Source: Bacteroidota bacterium
GTDB taxonomy: Bacteria > Bacteroidota > JABWAT01
Length of the DNA: 64,000 nucleotides
Assembly: GCA_020161835.1 (NCBI GenBank)
Contig: JAIUNL010000019.1
Span: 36,242-100,241 of the forward strand
Direction: 5' to 3'
The translations under genes and the position numbers were made by a program. Each line of letters begins with the position of its first letter. Within the stretch, counting starts at the first letter, position 1. The notes below the pieces were generated by a model, which was not told the origin of the DNA, made no database searches, and worked only from the letters and a program-made list of their open reading frames with translations. Of this stretch, positions 42,659 through 52,007 are shown one piece after another.

Positions 42659-44026
42659 TCAAATTTTCGGATAATCAGCCAAATCTTTAATTCCGGATTT
42701 CAAATCTTCCTGAGTTAACACGTGATCATGCAGTTTGCCATCGAAATAATCCTGATAAGCCTGCATATCAAGGAAACCGTGTCCGCACAGATTGAAAAGA
42801 ATGGTCGGTGAGGTTCCTTCCTCTTTTGCTTTTTGGACTTCACGGAAAACCTGAGCAATTCCGTGGGTAGCTTCTGGAGCAGGAATAATGCCTTCTGCCT
42901 TGGCGAAAGCAACACCAGCTTCAAAACATTCCAATTGCTGGATGGCAACGGCTTCGATCAGATTATCACGCAAGAGCTGGCTGCAGAGAACACTGGCACC
43001 ATGGTAACGGAGTCCGCCGGCATGAATTGCAGCAGGAAAGAAGTTATGACCGAGTGTGTACATGGGAAGCAACGGTGTGTAACCCGCTGAATCGCCAAAG
43101 TCATAACGGAATTCACCTTGTGTCAGTTTTGGGCAGGAAGCCGGTTCAACAGCAACGGCTCTGACTTTTTTCCCGTGAAGCAAATTCTGGCGAAGAAACG
43201 GAAAAGAAATTCCGGCAAAGTTTGAACCGCCACCCAGTGGTGCAATCACAACGTCCGGGAAATCACCGGCCTTTTCCATCTGAAGCAAACATTCTTCACC
43301 GATAATGGTTTGGTGAAGCAGAACGTGATTCAGAACTGAACCAAGGGCATATTTGGTGTGATCATTTTGAACCGCCATTTCAATGGCTTCAGAAATGGCA
43401 ATTCCCAGACTTCCGGAAGTGGTCGGATCTGAAGCCAGAATATTCCGGCCGGCTTGTGTACGATCTGAAGGTGAAGCATAGACATTGGCGCCATACGAAT
43501 TCATGATGGCTTTACGATAAGGCTTTTGGTCGTAACTGATTCTGACCATGTACACATCACATTCCATCCCGAACATGTTGCAAGCAAAAGAAAGTGCTGT
43601 TCCCCACTGACCGGCGCCGGTTTCAGTGGTTATTTTTTTCACGCCTTCCATTTTGTTGTAGTAAGCCTGGGCAACGGCGGTATTGGTTTTGTGCGATCCG
43701 CTCGGACTCACACCTTCATACTTGTAATAAATTTTGGCCGTTGTGTCCAGCAATTTTTCCAGCCGGTGAGCACGGAACATGGGTGTCGGGCGCCAGAGTT
43801 TATAAATTTCACGTACTTCATCAGGGATTTCAATAAACCGTTCTTTCGAAACTTCCTGCTTGATCAGTTCCATCGGGAAAAGCGGAGCCAGATCCTGCGG
43901 ACCAACCGGTTGCTTGGTTCCCGGATGCAGAGGCGGAAGAGTTGGATTTGGCATATCTGCCTGAATATTATACCAGTTACGGGGAATTTCATTTTCTGTC
44001 AGGAGGATTTTATAAGGTGCAGACAT
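42659..44026 (-). CDS. trpB2: TrpB2-type tryptophan synthase beta-like enzyme
   Basis: 455 residues from the ATG at 44026; GGAAG sits seven bases before it but only one before the alternative ATG at 44032. It is a fold type II PLP enzyme with the Schiff-base lysine in SPSGSHKTNTA (Lys113), TETGAGQWGTAL and the PLP-phosphate loop APLGGGSNFAG. The N-terminal extension PRNWYNIQADMPNPTLPPLHPGT marks the TrpB2 subfamily, which condenses indole and serine but binds TrpA poorly. No trp genes adjoin, so it may salvage indole or serve another role. Confidence 0.92.
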   Translation of the reverse strand: MSAPYKILLTENEIPRNWYNIQADMPNPTLPPLHPGTKQPVGPQDLAPLFPMELIKQEVSKERFIEIPDEVREIYKLWRPTPMFRAHRLEKLLDTTAKIYYKYEGVSPSGSHKTNTAVAQAYYNKMEGVKKITTETGAGQWGTALSFACNMFGMECDVYMVRISYDQKPYRKAIMNSYGANVYASPSDRTQAGRNILASDPTTSGSLGIAISEAIEMAVQNDHTKYALGSVLNHVLLHQTIIGEECLLQMEKAGDFPDVVIAPLGGGSNFAGISFPFLRQNLLHGKKVRAVAVEPASCPKLTQGEFRYDFGDSAGYTPLLPMYTLGHNFFPAAIHAGGLRYHGASVLCSQLLRDNLIEAVAIQQLECFEAGVAFAKAEGIIPAPEATHGIAQVFREVQKAKEEGTSPTILFNLCGHGFLDMQAYQDYFDGKLHDHVLTQEDLKSGIKDLADYPKI

Positions 44027-44157
44027 GGACATGCTTCCGATTTTTGGTTAGGGATTAAGGTGATTCTGCTGTTATTTAAGTTAAACTTGCAGAATATTCG
44101 GGTTTGATCGGGAAAAAATCAAATCGGAAAAAAGGATTTAGGAAAAAACAGGGTTTT

Positions 44158-44227
44158 GGTATAAGGAATAAGGTGGAAGGAATAGGTGTTTGGCATAAGG
44201 CATAAGGCATAAGGATTAAGGTTAAAG
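44158..44227 (+). repeat. Longest heptad array, ten units
   Basis: GGTATAA, GGAATAA, GGTGGAA, GGAATAG, GTGTTTG, GCATAAG three times, GATTAAG, GTTAAAG: ten consecutive units hold phase at 7 bp over 70 bases. Confidence 0.85.
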
Positions 44228-44241
44228 CAAAACAAGAGGAG

Positions 44242-44273
44242 CTGTCATCCCGGCTCTTAAGGCGGGATGACAG
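44242..44273 (-). terminator. Hairpin between vWA gene and trpB2
   Basis: CTGTCATCCCG (44242-44252) and CGGGATGACAG (44263-44273) form a perfect 11-bp stem with a ten-base loop, about 35 bases beyond the vWA stop. It belongs to the tcatcccgg dispersed class and may act as a terminator. Confidence 0.55.
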
Positions 44274-44306
44274 AAATTTGATTTTTCCGATCAGCCAAAA
44301 CCTGGT

Positions 44307-46208
44307 TTACCTTCTTCCTTCAAGCCGGGAGTTTTTAATTAGTTTATATTTTTCGACCAAAGTCAGAAATTCTTTTCTGTACCCATTCTTGTCTGAACCG
44401 GAAGCCAGTGTACCCCGGGAATAAACAGAACTCAAATTGGCATTTCCTTTGTTTGCAGAATTCCGTAAAATCAAACCGAATTCAGCAACCGAGGATACAA
44501 AACGAAAGGTTTCAGAAGCTTTTTCCATCTCAGCCAGATCATCTTTTAAAACAGAAGTGATTTCCTGACTGACTGAATCTTCCGGATTTTTGTACCTGAT
44601 TTTTACGGTTAAAAGTTCATCTGTGCTGAATGCTGATTTTTTAATTTCAGTTTGAACGTATTTACTTTCGGTGGGCTGAACCTGCTTTCCCTTCACCGGA
44701 TAGATTTCATAAATGGCGGTGACCGCATGACCAGAACCGACTTCACCTGCATCTTTTTTATCATCCTTGAAATCTTCCTTGTTGAGCATTCGGTTTTCGT
44801 AGCCAATAAGCCGAAAGGAATCCACTTTGGCCGGATTGAATTCAACCTGAAGCTTGACGTCCTTGGCAATCGTCACCAGCGTCGATTGCATTTCATCAAT
44901 CAGAATCTTTTTTGCTTCCAGAATATTGTCGATGTAACCGTGATTTCCGTTTCCTTTATCCGCTAACTCCTGCAACAGTTCATCCCGGTAATTGCCCTGA
45001 CCAAAACCCAGGGCAGTTAAGAAAATTCCGGATTTACGTTTGGATTCTATGAAAGTGGTAAGTTCAGATGTGCTTGAAATTCCAACATTGAAATCTCCAT
45101 CTGTGGCCAGAATAATGCGGTTATTTCCATTTTTAAGGAAGTTTTTCTCTGCAACTTCGTAAGCAAGTTTTACGCCTTCACCGCCAGCGGTTGAACCACC
45201 GGCTTGCAGTCGGTTAATTGCATTTCTGATTGTTTCCTTTTCATTTACAGGTGTTGACGGAAGTACAAGACCAGCCGCACCGGCATAAACCACAATGGCT
45301 ATTCTGTCTGTAGGGGCAAGATTATCAAGCAGCATATTCATTGACATTTGAACCAGCGGAAGTTTATCTGGAAAACCCATTGATCCTGAAACATCAATCA
45401 GAAAAACCAGATTGTTGGGTTTTACCTCTGTAATTTTTCTTCCCTGAATTCCGATCAGAACCAGATTATGGTCTGCATTCCACGGATTGGAGGCATATTC
45501 TGTTGTGATTGAAAACGGAGTTTCATTTTTTGGGGATGGATACGGATAGGGGAAGTAATTGATCATTTCTTCAATCCGGACTGCACCCACGTCTGGAATC
45601 AGGTTCTGGTTAATAAACCGGCGGATGGTAGAATAAGCAGCCCGGTCAACATCTGCACTGAAGGTAGAGAAATTATTATCTTTTGCAGAAAGCATCCGGT
45701 TTTCATTGATGGCCGCATATTTTTCAGTATTGCCCGGCTCAAAATCTTCCCCTGCAGGAACCCCGTTTATCATATAGGCTACCTCTGCTGATCTCCCGCT
45801 ACGGGAATCATATACAACACCTGATTGAACTGAGTATGTTTTGTCTTTCGTGACAGAAGGTCTGCCGGTCTCAACAACAATTTCTGAGATTTCAATTGAT
45901 GATGCTGAAAGCGTAACATCCAGAACATTATCCTGACCCGAACTAATTTTCACATTTTTAAAAACAGTGCTGGTATAACCCAGGTAAGCAACCTTGACAG
46001 AATAAACCCCTTCAGGAATGTTTTTAATCAGGTAGTTACCGTTATAATCAGTTGCCGCACCAAATTTGGTTCCGATTAACACCACATTGGCAAGCTCGAG
46101 AGGATCGCCTGAATTTGAATCTGTGATTTTGCCTTTCAGATTACCAGTTCCTGCAAAAACAGAGAAAGAAAAGAGAATCGTTGTAAGTAAAGACAGGATC
46201 GTTTTCAT
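44307..46208 (-). CDS. vWA-domain protein with carboxypeptidase-like and plug-like N-terminus
   Basis: A 633-residue protein with a signal peptide (MKTILSLLTTILFSFSVFA). A carboxypeptidase regulatory-like domain follows (about 22-105; LKGKITDSNSGDPLELANVV ... VAYLGYTS), then a short TonB-plug-like remnant (about 106-155; VVYDSRSGRSAEVAYMING). The YfbK-type core comes next, with FSTFSADVDRAAYSTIRRFIN and a vWA domain with the MIDAS motif DVSGSMG at 272. The C-terminal DUF3520-type region ends in EFLTLVEKYKLI. Members are envelope proteins of unknown function, probably metal-dependent protein binders. GGAGG precedes the ATG. Confidence 0.88.
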   Translation of the reverse strand: MKTILSLLTTILFSFSVFAGTGNLKGKITDSNSGDPLELANVVLIGTKFGAATDYNGNYLIKNIPEGVYSVKVAYLGYTSTVFKNVKISSGQDNVLDVTLSASSIEISEIVVETGRPSVTKDKTYSVQSGVVYDSRSGRSAEVAYMINGVPAGEDFEPGNTEKYAAINENRMLSAKDNNFSTFSADVDRAAYSTIRRFINQNLIPDVGAVRIEEMINYFPYPYPSPKNETPFSITTEYASNPWNADHNLVLIGIQGRKITEVKPNNLVFLIDVSGSMGFPDKLPLVQMSMNMLLDNLAPTDRIAIVVYAGAAGLVLPSTPVNEKETIRNAINRLQAGGSTAGGEGVKLAYEVAEKNFLKNGNNRIILATDGDFNVGISSTSELTTFIESKRKSGIFLTALGFGQGNYRDELLQELADKGNGNHGYIDNILEAKKILIDEMQSTLVTIAKDVKLQVEFNPAKVDSFRLIGYENRMLNKEDFKDDKKDAGEVGSGHAVTAIYEIYPVKGKQVQPTESKYVQTEIKKSAFSTDELLTVKIRYKNPEDSVSQEITSVLKDDLAEMEKASETFRFVSSVAEFGLILRNSANKGNANLSSVYSRGTLASGSDKNGYRKEFLTLVEKYKLIKNSRLEGRR

Positions 46209-46336
46209 GGAACCTCCGATGTGTGTGTGGGATTATTGTTCATTCTACATCAGAACCTGGTCAGGGTTCCTTAAAATGATACGGAGGGGGAAGCAAAATA
46301 CCCTTAAGGGGAATTAAGATTGGTGGTTTTTCGGGG

Positions 46337-46368
46337 TTTTCATCCCGGCCAGGTGACCGGGATGAAAA
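46337..46368 (-). terminator. Hairpin after the dienelactone hydrolase gene
   Basis: TTTTCATCCCGG (46337-46348) is exactly complementary to CCGGGATGAAAA (46357-46368), with an eight-base loop, ten bases beyond the stop. The stem is strong but no T-tract follows on the minus strand. Confidence 0.45.
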
Positions 46369-46377
46369 TGAAATAGA

Positions 46378-47238
46378 TTACTTTACACGTTTAGCCAAGA
46401 AGTCCAATGCCTTTTTATGGGCATCTTCCGCAAATTCTTTGTTGTGTTTGGGGTTGCTCGGATTGGCGAAAGCATGATCAGCTTCATACCAGAAAGACGT
46501 TGCGTTTTTCCCGGCCTTTTTCATGGCAGCTTCAAAACTTGCAATCATTTCTTTATTGATCCATTGATCTTTGGTTGCATAAATTCCCAAAACATCGGCG
46601 TTCAGTGATTTCAGTTTTTCCGGATCTGATTCCGGCTGACCATAATACAACACACAACCACCGGCCTGTTTGCCTGCCAGAAGAGAAGACTGTAATGACC
46701 ATCCGCCGCCAAAACACCAGCCAATGGTCAGAATTGTTGATTTTTCACCCGAAAAAGCAATTGCTCCTTTGATGATTGACTGTGCACGTTCTGTTTTAAC
46801 AGCACCCATGTAAGCACCGGCAGAATCACGGGTTGTGGCAACCTTTCCGTCATATAAATCGAGTGCCATGACATTTACATTTTTCAGTTCGGATGAAAAC
46901 CGTTCTGCTTCCTGTTTGATGTAATCGTTCAGTCCCCACCATTCGTGAATAACGAAAAGAGTGGTTGCGGATGGCTTTTCTGATTTGATAAAATAGGCAG
47001 AGGCTGTTTTTCCGTCAGGGGTTGGGTAGGTAATGACAGACCCGGCAGCAGGTTTTTCACCTTCAAAAGGTTGAGGTTCATCGTGACTCATTTTAAAAGT
47101 CTCCTGGGTTGAAAAGGAAGCAAATTGTACGGTTGGATCGGAAGGTCCTGTTGCCGAAGCCGTACAGCAGGAATGAGATTGTGAAAATCCGGTTGAAGCA
47201 AAACCGGCAAGGAGGAAAAAAGTAAAAATCGATTTCAT
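46378..47238 (-). CDS. Exported dienelactone hydrolase family protein
   Basis: 286 residues from the ATG at 47238, with GGAG eight bases upstream; the longer frame to 47274 would hide the signal peptide (MKSIFTFFLLAGFASTGFS). It is an alpha/beta hydrolase with the Cys nucleophile of the dienelactone hydrolase family: GWCFGGG (Cys175), IYATKDQWI (Asp224) and EADHAFANP (His255), plus HEWWGLNDYIKQEAERF. Two adjacent cysteines lie just after the signal peptide. Periplasmic; the substrate is unknown and need not be a dienelactone. Confidence 0.9.
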   Translation of the reverse strand: MKSIFTFFLLAGFASTGFSQSHSCCTASATGPSDPTVQFASFSTQETFKMSHDEPQPFEGEKPAAGSVITYPTPDGKTASAYFIKSEKPSATTLFVIHEWWGLNDYIKQEAERFSSELKNVNVMALDLYDGKVATTRDSAGAYMGAVKTERAQSIIKGAIAFSGEKSTILTIGWCFGGGWSLQSSLLAGKQAGGCVLYYGQPESDPEKLKSLNADVLGIYATKDQWINKEMIASFEAAMKKAGKNATSFWYEADHAFANPSNPKHNKEFAEDAHKKALDFLAKRVK

Positions 47239-48162
47239 AGAGAATCTCCGTTTGTATTGATAGTGCAATAACAACTGAGATCATCAAAATGGCTCCCGGG
47301 ATTGGGATTAATTTTAAGGAAACCCCCAACTTATAAAATATTCACTTTCTCTCTTTTGATAAGCATTTCTACCAGGGGACAAGTTGTCCCCACCCTTTTG
47401 AAAGAAAGTCGTCCCGTTTTCTCATTTTCATCAAGTAATCTGTGGGGTTCACAGAATCTGATAAAATACCAACAACATCTACAACAGAAAAATACCATTG
47501 CGCTTCTGTTGCATTCCAAACTGGTCGTATTTCTTTACTTTCAATAATTTTATACCGCTCATGATTTTAACTGCTCTTTCGAAAAAGTATAGACACTTAG
47601 TTGTGTTATTATTTCAAAGGGACTTTGCCATAATTAATAGTTCACTTGGGTTTGCACCTTAATTATTGGTTCCAATGCTATTACAATCATACCCAGATAT
47701 TTAAATTTACTCACCTTTTCAGTAGAAACCGAACTCGTGGATTGTCTCATTGTGGCCATTCGACGAGCTGAGTGACCAGATCTCACTTCGCATAGCTTGT
47801 GTCTGTTCTGCAAGAATCCGGTCTGAGGATTCTACCAGCCAGATTTCATCTAAGCGGGCTGTTGAGGCAAGAGGAGAGGCGTTTTTGAGGAGGTTTTTTC
47901 TTTGGTGGCTTCGGTTGGTATGGATCCACCTATGAATTTCATTAGTTGTAAAATATTCTTAAAATCCCTGAACAATTTAATTTTTTGGAAGGATTTAAAA
48001 GCCAGGGAAAGTTAATAAGAAAACGGAAAGAGAGAACTTAAGACAACTACATTTAATTGATAAAACATTTTAGCTCAATTTGGAATAAATTCCACAATGA
48101 AATTTAAAACGAAGGGTCTCGTCATCGGATTCGGAAATATTTGGTGATTAACAGTGTAAATT
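47239..48162. other. Long gene-poor region with a possible gene remnant
   Basis: Over 900 bases without a convincing gene, in contrast with the dense packing elsewhere. On the minus strand a frame is open from 47958 to a stop at 47719. Its 79 codons read well in the middle (ARLDEIWLVESSDRILAEQ, then MRSEIWSLSS) but have no start codon at the N-terminal end. I do not recognise it and treat it as a possible remnant. None of the heptad arrays common elsewhere is present. From about 47950 rightward the DNA becomes AT-rich. Confidence 0.4.
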
Positions 48163-49179
48163 TTAATAATATCTTTCCAAATAATATGAATTATCCCCAG
48201 AATTATCTGTGTAGATGTTAAAATTTATAAAGAACTTTCTTCTTGTGATTTTAAAATCGTATGAATTATATTGTGGAGATAAACTACCATATATTCTTGC
48301 ATAACAATTTCCTTCAACTAAATATGTTGCGAACCAACTGTTAAGCGTGGTAACTTTATTTGAATCAACAACTTTATCATCAATGGTCAGAGTAATATTG
48401 CATTCATCCTGATTTACTATTTCATTAATTATTTTATAATTTGAATTGATTGTCCAGGGCGCAATTACCACTTCTTTTCTATCATTATTTATTTTTTGAA
48501 TTATTTCAAAACAATGATATTTAGGGTTTATAGTTATAACAGGATTTAATTCGGGGTATTTATCTAATTTCTGGAAATTCTCACTACTTAGATCAATCAT
48601 CCATCCTTCGTAACTATAAAGTAATAAATGTTCATAAAAAGGTAATAATTTATAATAGGATTTTGCAGTTATTAATCTATCATGCTTTTTATTCCCAAGA
48701 TTATATTGGCATAAAGTATAAGAATCTGTATCAGGGAAAGTCCCTGGATAGTTTTCTAAATAAAATAATTTATTTTTATAATAGAATAGCACAGAATCAG
48801 TTACTTTAAAAATATCATTTGATTTTATACATTTTTTTTCGTCTAAGACCACAAAATATCTGTCATCTTCCCCAACAGTAAAACACACTATATTTTGAAT
48901 AGACTCAAAATGGATACTTTTATTTTTGCTATCCTGAACTATATCCAATGGTTTATCACTGAAATAAGTACTATCACTTCCAAAGATCAGATATCCATAA
49001 TTCTCAAATACTTCTTTCAATAAGTTAAATTTCTCAATATTGCAGGTATTATTTTCAATTTTTAACTTATATAAATTACCACTCTCCTGTGCATAAATAG
49101 AATCATAAAAAAATAGAATAGAAATTAATAATGTTATTTTACTTATACCAGCCAATAATCGTTTGTCATAAACCAGGCG
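48163..49179 (-). CDS. Unrecognised exported protein in AT-rich patch
   Basis: 338 residues from the ATG at 49179 (MRLVYDKRLLAGISKITLL...YAQE), chosen because it yields a signal peptide; the frame extends to 49227. The mature part is rich in Asn, Tyr, Ile, Lys and Asp with several short beta-like repeats (SVLFYYKNKLFYLENYP, HLLLYSYEGWMIDLSS), suggesting a beta-propeller-like extracellular protein. I recognise no family. Its base composition is clearly lower in GC than its neighbours, a sign of recent transfer. The start overlaps the end of the next small lipoprotein gene by 14 bases. Confidence 0.65.
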   Translation of the reverse strand, partial: RLVYDKRLLAGISKITLLISILFFYDSIYAQESGNLYKLKIENNTCNIEKFNLLKEVFENYGYLIFGSDSTYFSDKPLDIVQDSKNKSIHFESIQNIVCFTVGEDDRYFVVLDEKKCIKSNDIFKVTDSVLFYYKNKLFYLENYPGTFPDTDSYTLCQYNLGNKKHDRLITAKSYYKLLPFYEHLLLYSYEGWMIDLSSENFQKLDKYPELNPVITINPKYHCFEIIQKINNDRKEVVIAPWTINSNYKIINEIVNQDECNITLTIDDKVVDSNKVTTLNSWFATYLVEGNCYARIYGSLSPQYNSYDFKITRRKFFINFNIYTDNSGDNSYYLERYY

Positions 49180-49360
49180 CATTTTGATTATACACTCCAA
49201 TAATTTGTTTAACCATTTTTTTAGCACACTCAGTTTCTAATGAATCGACAAATTTTTCACCCCAGGAATATTTAATATTATTTTCCAAAGTGGGTTCCAA
49301 TTTGCAGCCGAATAGTATCAGAAAAAGTAAAAATATTTTCCCTTTGAGTTTGAAGTTCAA
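49166..49360 (-). CDS. Small putative lipoprotein
   Basis: 64 residues from a TTG at 49360, with AGGAAGG five bases upstream; a GTG at 49378 would add six residues. The product starts MNFKLKGKIFLLFLILFGC, a full lipoprotein signal with lipobox LFGC, leaving a mature part of about 46 residues. No family recognised. It overlaps the exported-protein gene downstream, so the two are probably expressed together. AT-rich. Confidence 0.5.
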   Translation of the reverse strand: MNFKLKGKIFLLFLILFGCKLEPTLENNIKYSWGEKFVDSLETECAKKMVKQIIGVYNQNAPGL

Positions 49361-49582
49361 TATTACCTTCCTTTTCACAATCTACCACAATTTACGTTCT
49401 TGGGTCACCTCTAAAACCTTCAAGTTGTTATTTTCTCCAAGATTCGAACAAAAACCGCGGATCCGGTGAAAATTGGAAACTTGTTTTAACCCTTTCTTTA
49501 GGTTTGGATTGGATTAAACAATTATGCAAAGCTCATTCATTATGAGATAGCAATAGAGGTTTTTAAAAGTACCGTCAAACTT

Positions 49583-49957
49583 TCATTTTAAGTTTTGTTT
49601 AAATTTTCCGGTTTTCATATAATTCAAAATATCTCTCCGTTCAATATATTTTAAATATTTTATAAAAACATTTACTGCTCCCCAAAATAAGAGTAAAAGA
49701 ATAATTCCAACTATATCGTTTCGACCAATTGCCATTAAAAGGGAAAGCACAACCAGAACTGATCCGAAATAAATTAAAAAAGTAAGAAAATTCCATGTCA
49801 TGTTGTTTTCAATGGGTTTTAAAATTAAGTCATCTTCTAATTTGATTGCAACATAATTCCTGTACATATTATTATTTACATTAATAAAAAAAGCATTTTC
49901 TTTCTTATTTGATATATAATTTTCAATTGTAGTTTTTTCATCACTTATTTTAAACAT
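49583..49957 (-). CDS. Unrecognised protein with two membrane helices
   Basis: 124 residues. A polar N-terminal part (about 1-52; ENAFFINVNNNMYRNYVAI) is followed by two hydrophobic helices at about 55-78 and 82-101 (FLTFLIYFGSVLVVLSLLMAI, VGIILLLLFWGAVNVFIKYL) and a basic tail. No family recognised. It is AT-rich like its two neighbours and on the same strand, first of the three. A small inner-membrane protein is likely. Confidence 0.6.
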   Translation of the reverse strand: MFKISDEKTTIENYISNKKENAFFINVNNNMYRNYVAIKLEDDLILKPIENNMTWNFLTFLIYFGSVLVVLSLLMAIGRNDIVGIILLLLFWGAVNVFIKYLKYIERRDILNYMKTGKFKQNLK

Positions 49958-49995
49958 TTTGTTTTCTTTTATATGATTGGAGATGCCGTGGATTT

Positions 49996-50038
49996 AAAAA
50001 AAAGGGACTGTCCAAAAAAAAGTTTTTTGAACAGTCCC
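49996..50038 (-). terminator. Strong minus-strand terminator
   Basis: GGGACTGT (50004-50011) and ACAGTCCC (50031-50038), extended by AAAAAA/TTTTTT inside, form a long stem. On the minus strand it is followed by eight T residues. It separates the POT transporter gene from the AT-rich patch. Confidence 0.85.
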
Positions 50039-50085
50039 CGCCTTTGAATGCATATAATGGATGAGCTTCGCAGAACTTCGTAAAC

Positions 50086-50174
50086 GGATCCCCGACAGTG
50101 GTCGGGGCAGGCTAAGTCCGGGATGACATTTTTGAGTGGCTTTTATTGAGTTCGTAACCTGTAACCAGTAACTA
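50086..50174. repeat. Dispersed gtccggga element plus heptad array
   Basis: ccccgacagtggtcgggg and aagtccgggatgacat (50091-50129) resemble the tcatcccggactt element at 10336. GTAACCT, GTAACCA, GTAACTA (50154-50174) is a three-unit heptad array ending just before the POT gene stop. Confidence 0.65.
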
Positions 50175-50177
50175 ACC

Positions 50178-51680
50178 TTACTCTGTTGCAGCTTTCAGTT
50201 TCTTCAGCAGAACCAAAACCATTCCTGCACTGAGAAGTGAACAGATCACAAGAAGGAGGAAGAATTCCCACAATTCCCAGTTCTGGTAAAAACGTCCGAC
50301 AAATCCGGAGAGATAATTTCCGATTGCAGTGGCCATAAACCATCCGCCCATCATGAGTCCTTTCATTCTTGGCGGTGCCACTTTTGAAACGAAGGAAAGT
50401 CCCATCGGTGAGAGGAAGAGTTCAGCAATCGTCAGAACGAAGTAGGTTGAGATTAAAAAATAGGGAGTTACGGTTACAGGTGACATGCTTCCATTAAGGG
50501 AATACACAGGAGGAAGGCTGAAAGACGCCACCATCATGACCAGAAACCCGATTCCAGTTACCAACATTCCCAAACCAATTTTTGCCGGTGACGATGGCTC
50601 CAACCCCTTTGAATTTAACCACCTGAACGTCGCAACGATAACTGGTGTCATAAGAACAATAAACATAGCATTAAATGAGATAAACTGCTCAGGCGAAATT
50701 TTGGTTAGGGGTTCATTGTTCAACGCCTGGTAAATAATTACTCCCAGACCACTTGCAGTCAATGCACCGCCAATTCCACGTGCGGTTGTTGAAGACCCTG
50801 TACTGAAAAGTAACCCGAGTCCTACAAAAAATCCAATAACCGCATGTAGTCCTAATAAGTTAAACAAAACTGAGGTAAGTGGACTGACAAACGGATCTGT
50901 ATAATTTTTTGCATAGAGGGATAAAGCTGCTCCATTTTGGTGAAACGCCATCCAGAAAAAAATCACGATGGTGAAAATGGTAACAAGAGCAATTATCCGA
51001 TCCTTTTCCTGCTTCGGAGTAAGTACAATATCCTTTTCAGAATTGACCTGGTTTTTAGATTGAAAATCTGCATCAGCATAATATTTACGGAAAATCACAA
51101 AAATCAGAAGTGAAATCACCATTCCGATTGCTGCAATTCCGAACCCGGCATTGTAAGCTGTGGCAAGGCTAGTTCCCAGTTCATTCTGGAAATAATTCCG
51201 GATTCCGGCAGCAGCCTGAGGCGCATAGAAGGCACCAATGTTAATTCCCATGTAGAAGATGTTGAATCCGGCATCCTTCAGAGAGCCGTCCTTATGGGCG
51301 TAAAGATTACCCACCATCACCGAAATGTTGGCTTTAAACAGCCCGTTACCAATGGCAACAACAGCCAGAGCAATGTAAAGCTGAGTCACGTCAGAGGTTG
51401 GGATGGCCATTAACGTATATCCGATTGCCAGGGTTATGGCACCCAGAATAATTGTACGACTGTAACCCAGATAATTATCGGCAATGTAACCACCAATAAT
51501 CGGGGTGAAGTAAACAGCGGCCATGAAAATACCCCAGACGTTGGTCATTTCCTGATCGTCCCAGCCGAAAGCAGCACCGAGATAAAAAACGAAAATGGCA
51601 ACCATGGTGTAAAAACCGAACCGTTCCCACATTTCTGTGAAGAACAGAACGTAGAGTCCTTTTGGGTGTCCTTTGAACAT
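50178..51680 (-). CDS. POT-family proton-coupled peptide transporter
   Basis: A 500-residue major-facilitator protein of the PTR2/POT family, with about 14 helices. The N-terminal motif FFTEMWERFGFYTM is the ExxERF proton-coupling signature. GGYIADNYLGYSRTI and FNIFYMGINIGAFYAP (PTR2 motif) follow, with ELFLSPMGLSFVSKVAP in the C-terminal half. It imports di- and tripeptides with H+. It is in the same orientation as a second POT gene 327 bases upstream. Substrate range cannot be read from sequence. Confidence 0.93.
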   Translation of the reverse strand: MFKGHPKGLYVLFFTEMWERFGFYTMVAIFVFYLGAAFGWDDQEMTNVWGIFMAAVYFTPIIGGYIADNYLGYSRTIILGAITLAIGYTLMAIPTSDVTQLYIALAVVAIGNGLFKANISVMVGNLYAHKDGSLKDAGFNIFYMGINIGAFYAPQAAAGIRNYFQNELGTSLATAYNAGFGIAAIGMVISLLIFVIFRKYYADADFQSKNQVNSEKDIVLTPKQEKDRIIALVTIFTIVIFFWMAFHQNGAALSLYAKNYTDPFVSPLTSVLFNLLGLHAVIGFFVGLGLLFSTGSSTTARGIGGALTASGLGVIIYQALNNEPLTKISPEQFISFNAMFIVLMTPVIVATFRWLNSKGLEPSSPAKIGLGMLVTGIGFLVMMVASFSLPPVYSLNGSMSPVTVTPYFLISTYFVLTIAELFLSPMGLSFVSKVAPPRMKGLMMGGWFMATAIGNYLSGFVGRFYQNWELWEFFLLLVICSLLSAGMVLVLLKKLKAATE

Positions 51681-52007
51681 TCGAGCTCCGTATTTGTTTA
51701 GTAGGTAGTAGACAGTAGTTAGTAGATAGTAGAAAAGACTGTAGTCAGAAAACAGAAGTCAGAAGTCAGGAGAAAAAAGAATATGAAAACGGGTCACTGA
51801 GCGGAGTCGAAGTGCCCCGTTTTGGCAACTTGTCCCAAGTCACAGAATTTTTTCCCGTGACCCGTAATCTGTGACCCGTAACCCAAGTATTTCCGTCCCT
51901 TGTCCCAAGTCCCTCGTCACCGGAAATTGTTTTTCCCGTAACCCCCCGAAAGCTTTCGGGGCAGGCAGTAATCTGTGACTCGTAACCTTTAAAAAGCCTA
52001 AGGCTTT
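51681..52007. repeat. Repeat-filled spacer between the two POT genes, several heptad arrays
   Basis: 51701-51777: GTAGGTA, GTAGACA, GTAGTTA, GTAGATA, GTAGAAA, then drifting into AGTCAGA units. 51857-51919: GTGACCC, GTAATCT, GTGACCC, GTAACCC and further units in phase. 51968-51988: GTAATCT, GTGACTC, GTAACCT. Between them are a ggtcactgagcggagtcgaag element (51791-51811) and CCCCGAAAGCTTTCGGGG (about 51945-51962). No gene fits. This is the densest repeat locus in the window. Confidence 0.85.

Noticed and set aside
43526..44107. Plus-strand frame of 193 codons over trpB2
   Set aside because: It is a shadow of the well-conserved trpB2 gene on the other strand.
44158..44227. Heptad arrays as a possible CRISPR
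   Set aside because: Units are 7 bp with no spacers, and no cas gene is present.
47302..47547. 81-codon frame in the gene-poor zone
   Set aside because: No initiation signal, low-complexity hydrophobic and Ser/Lys composition, and no known family.
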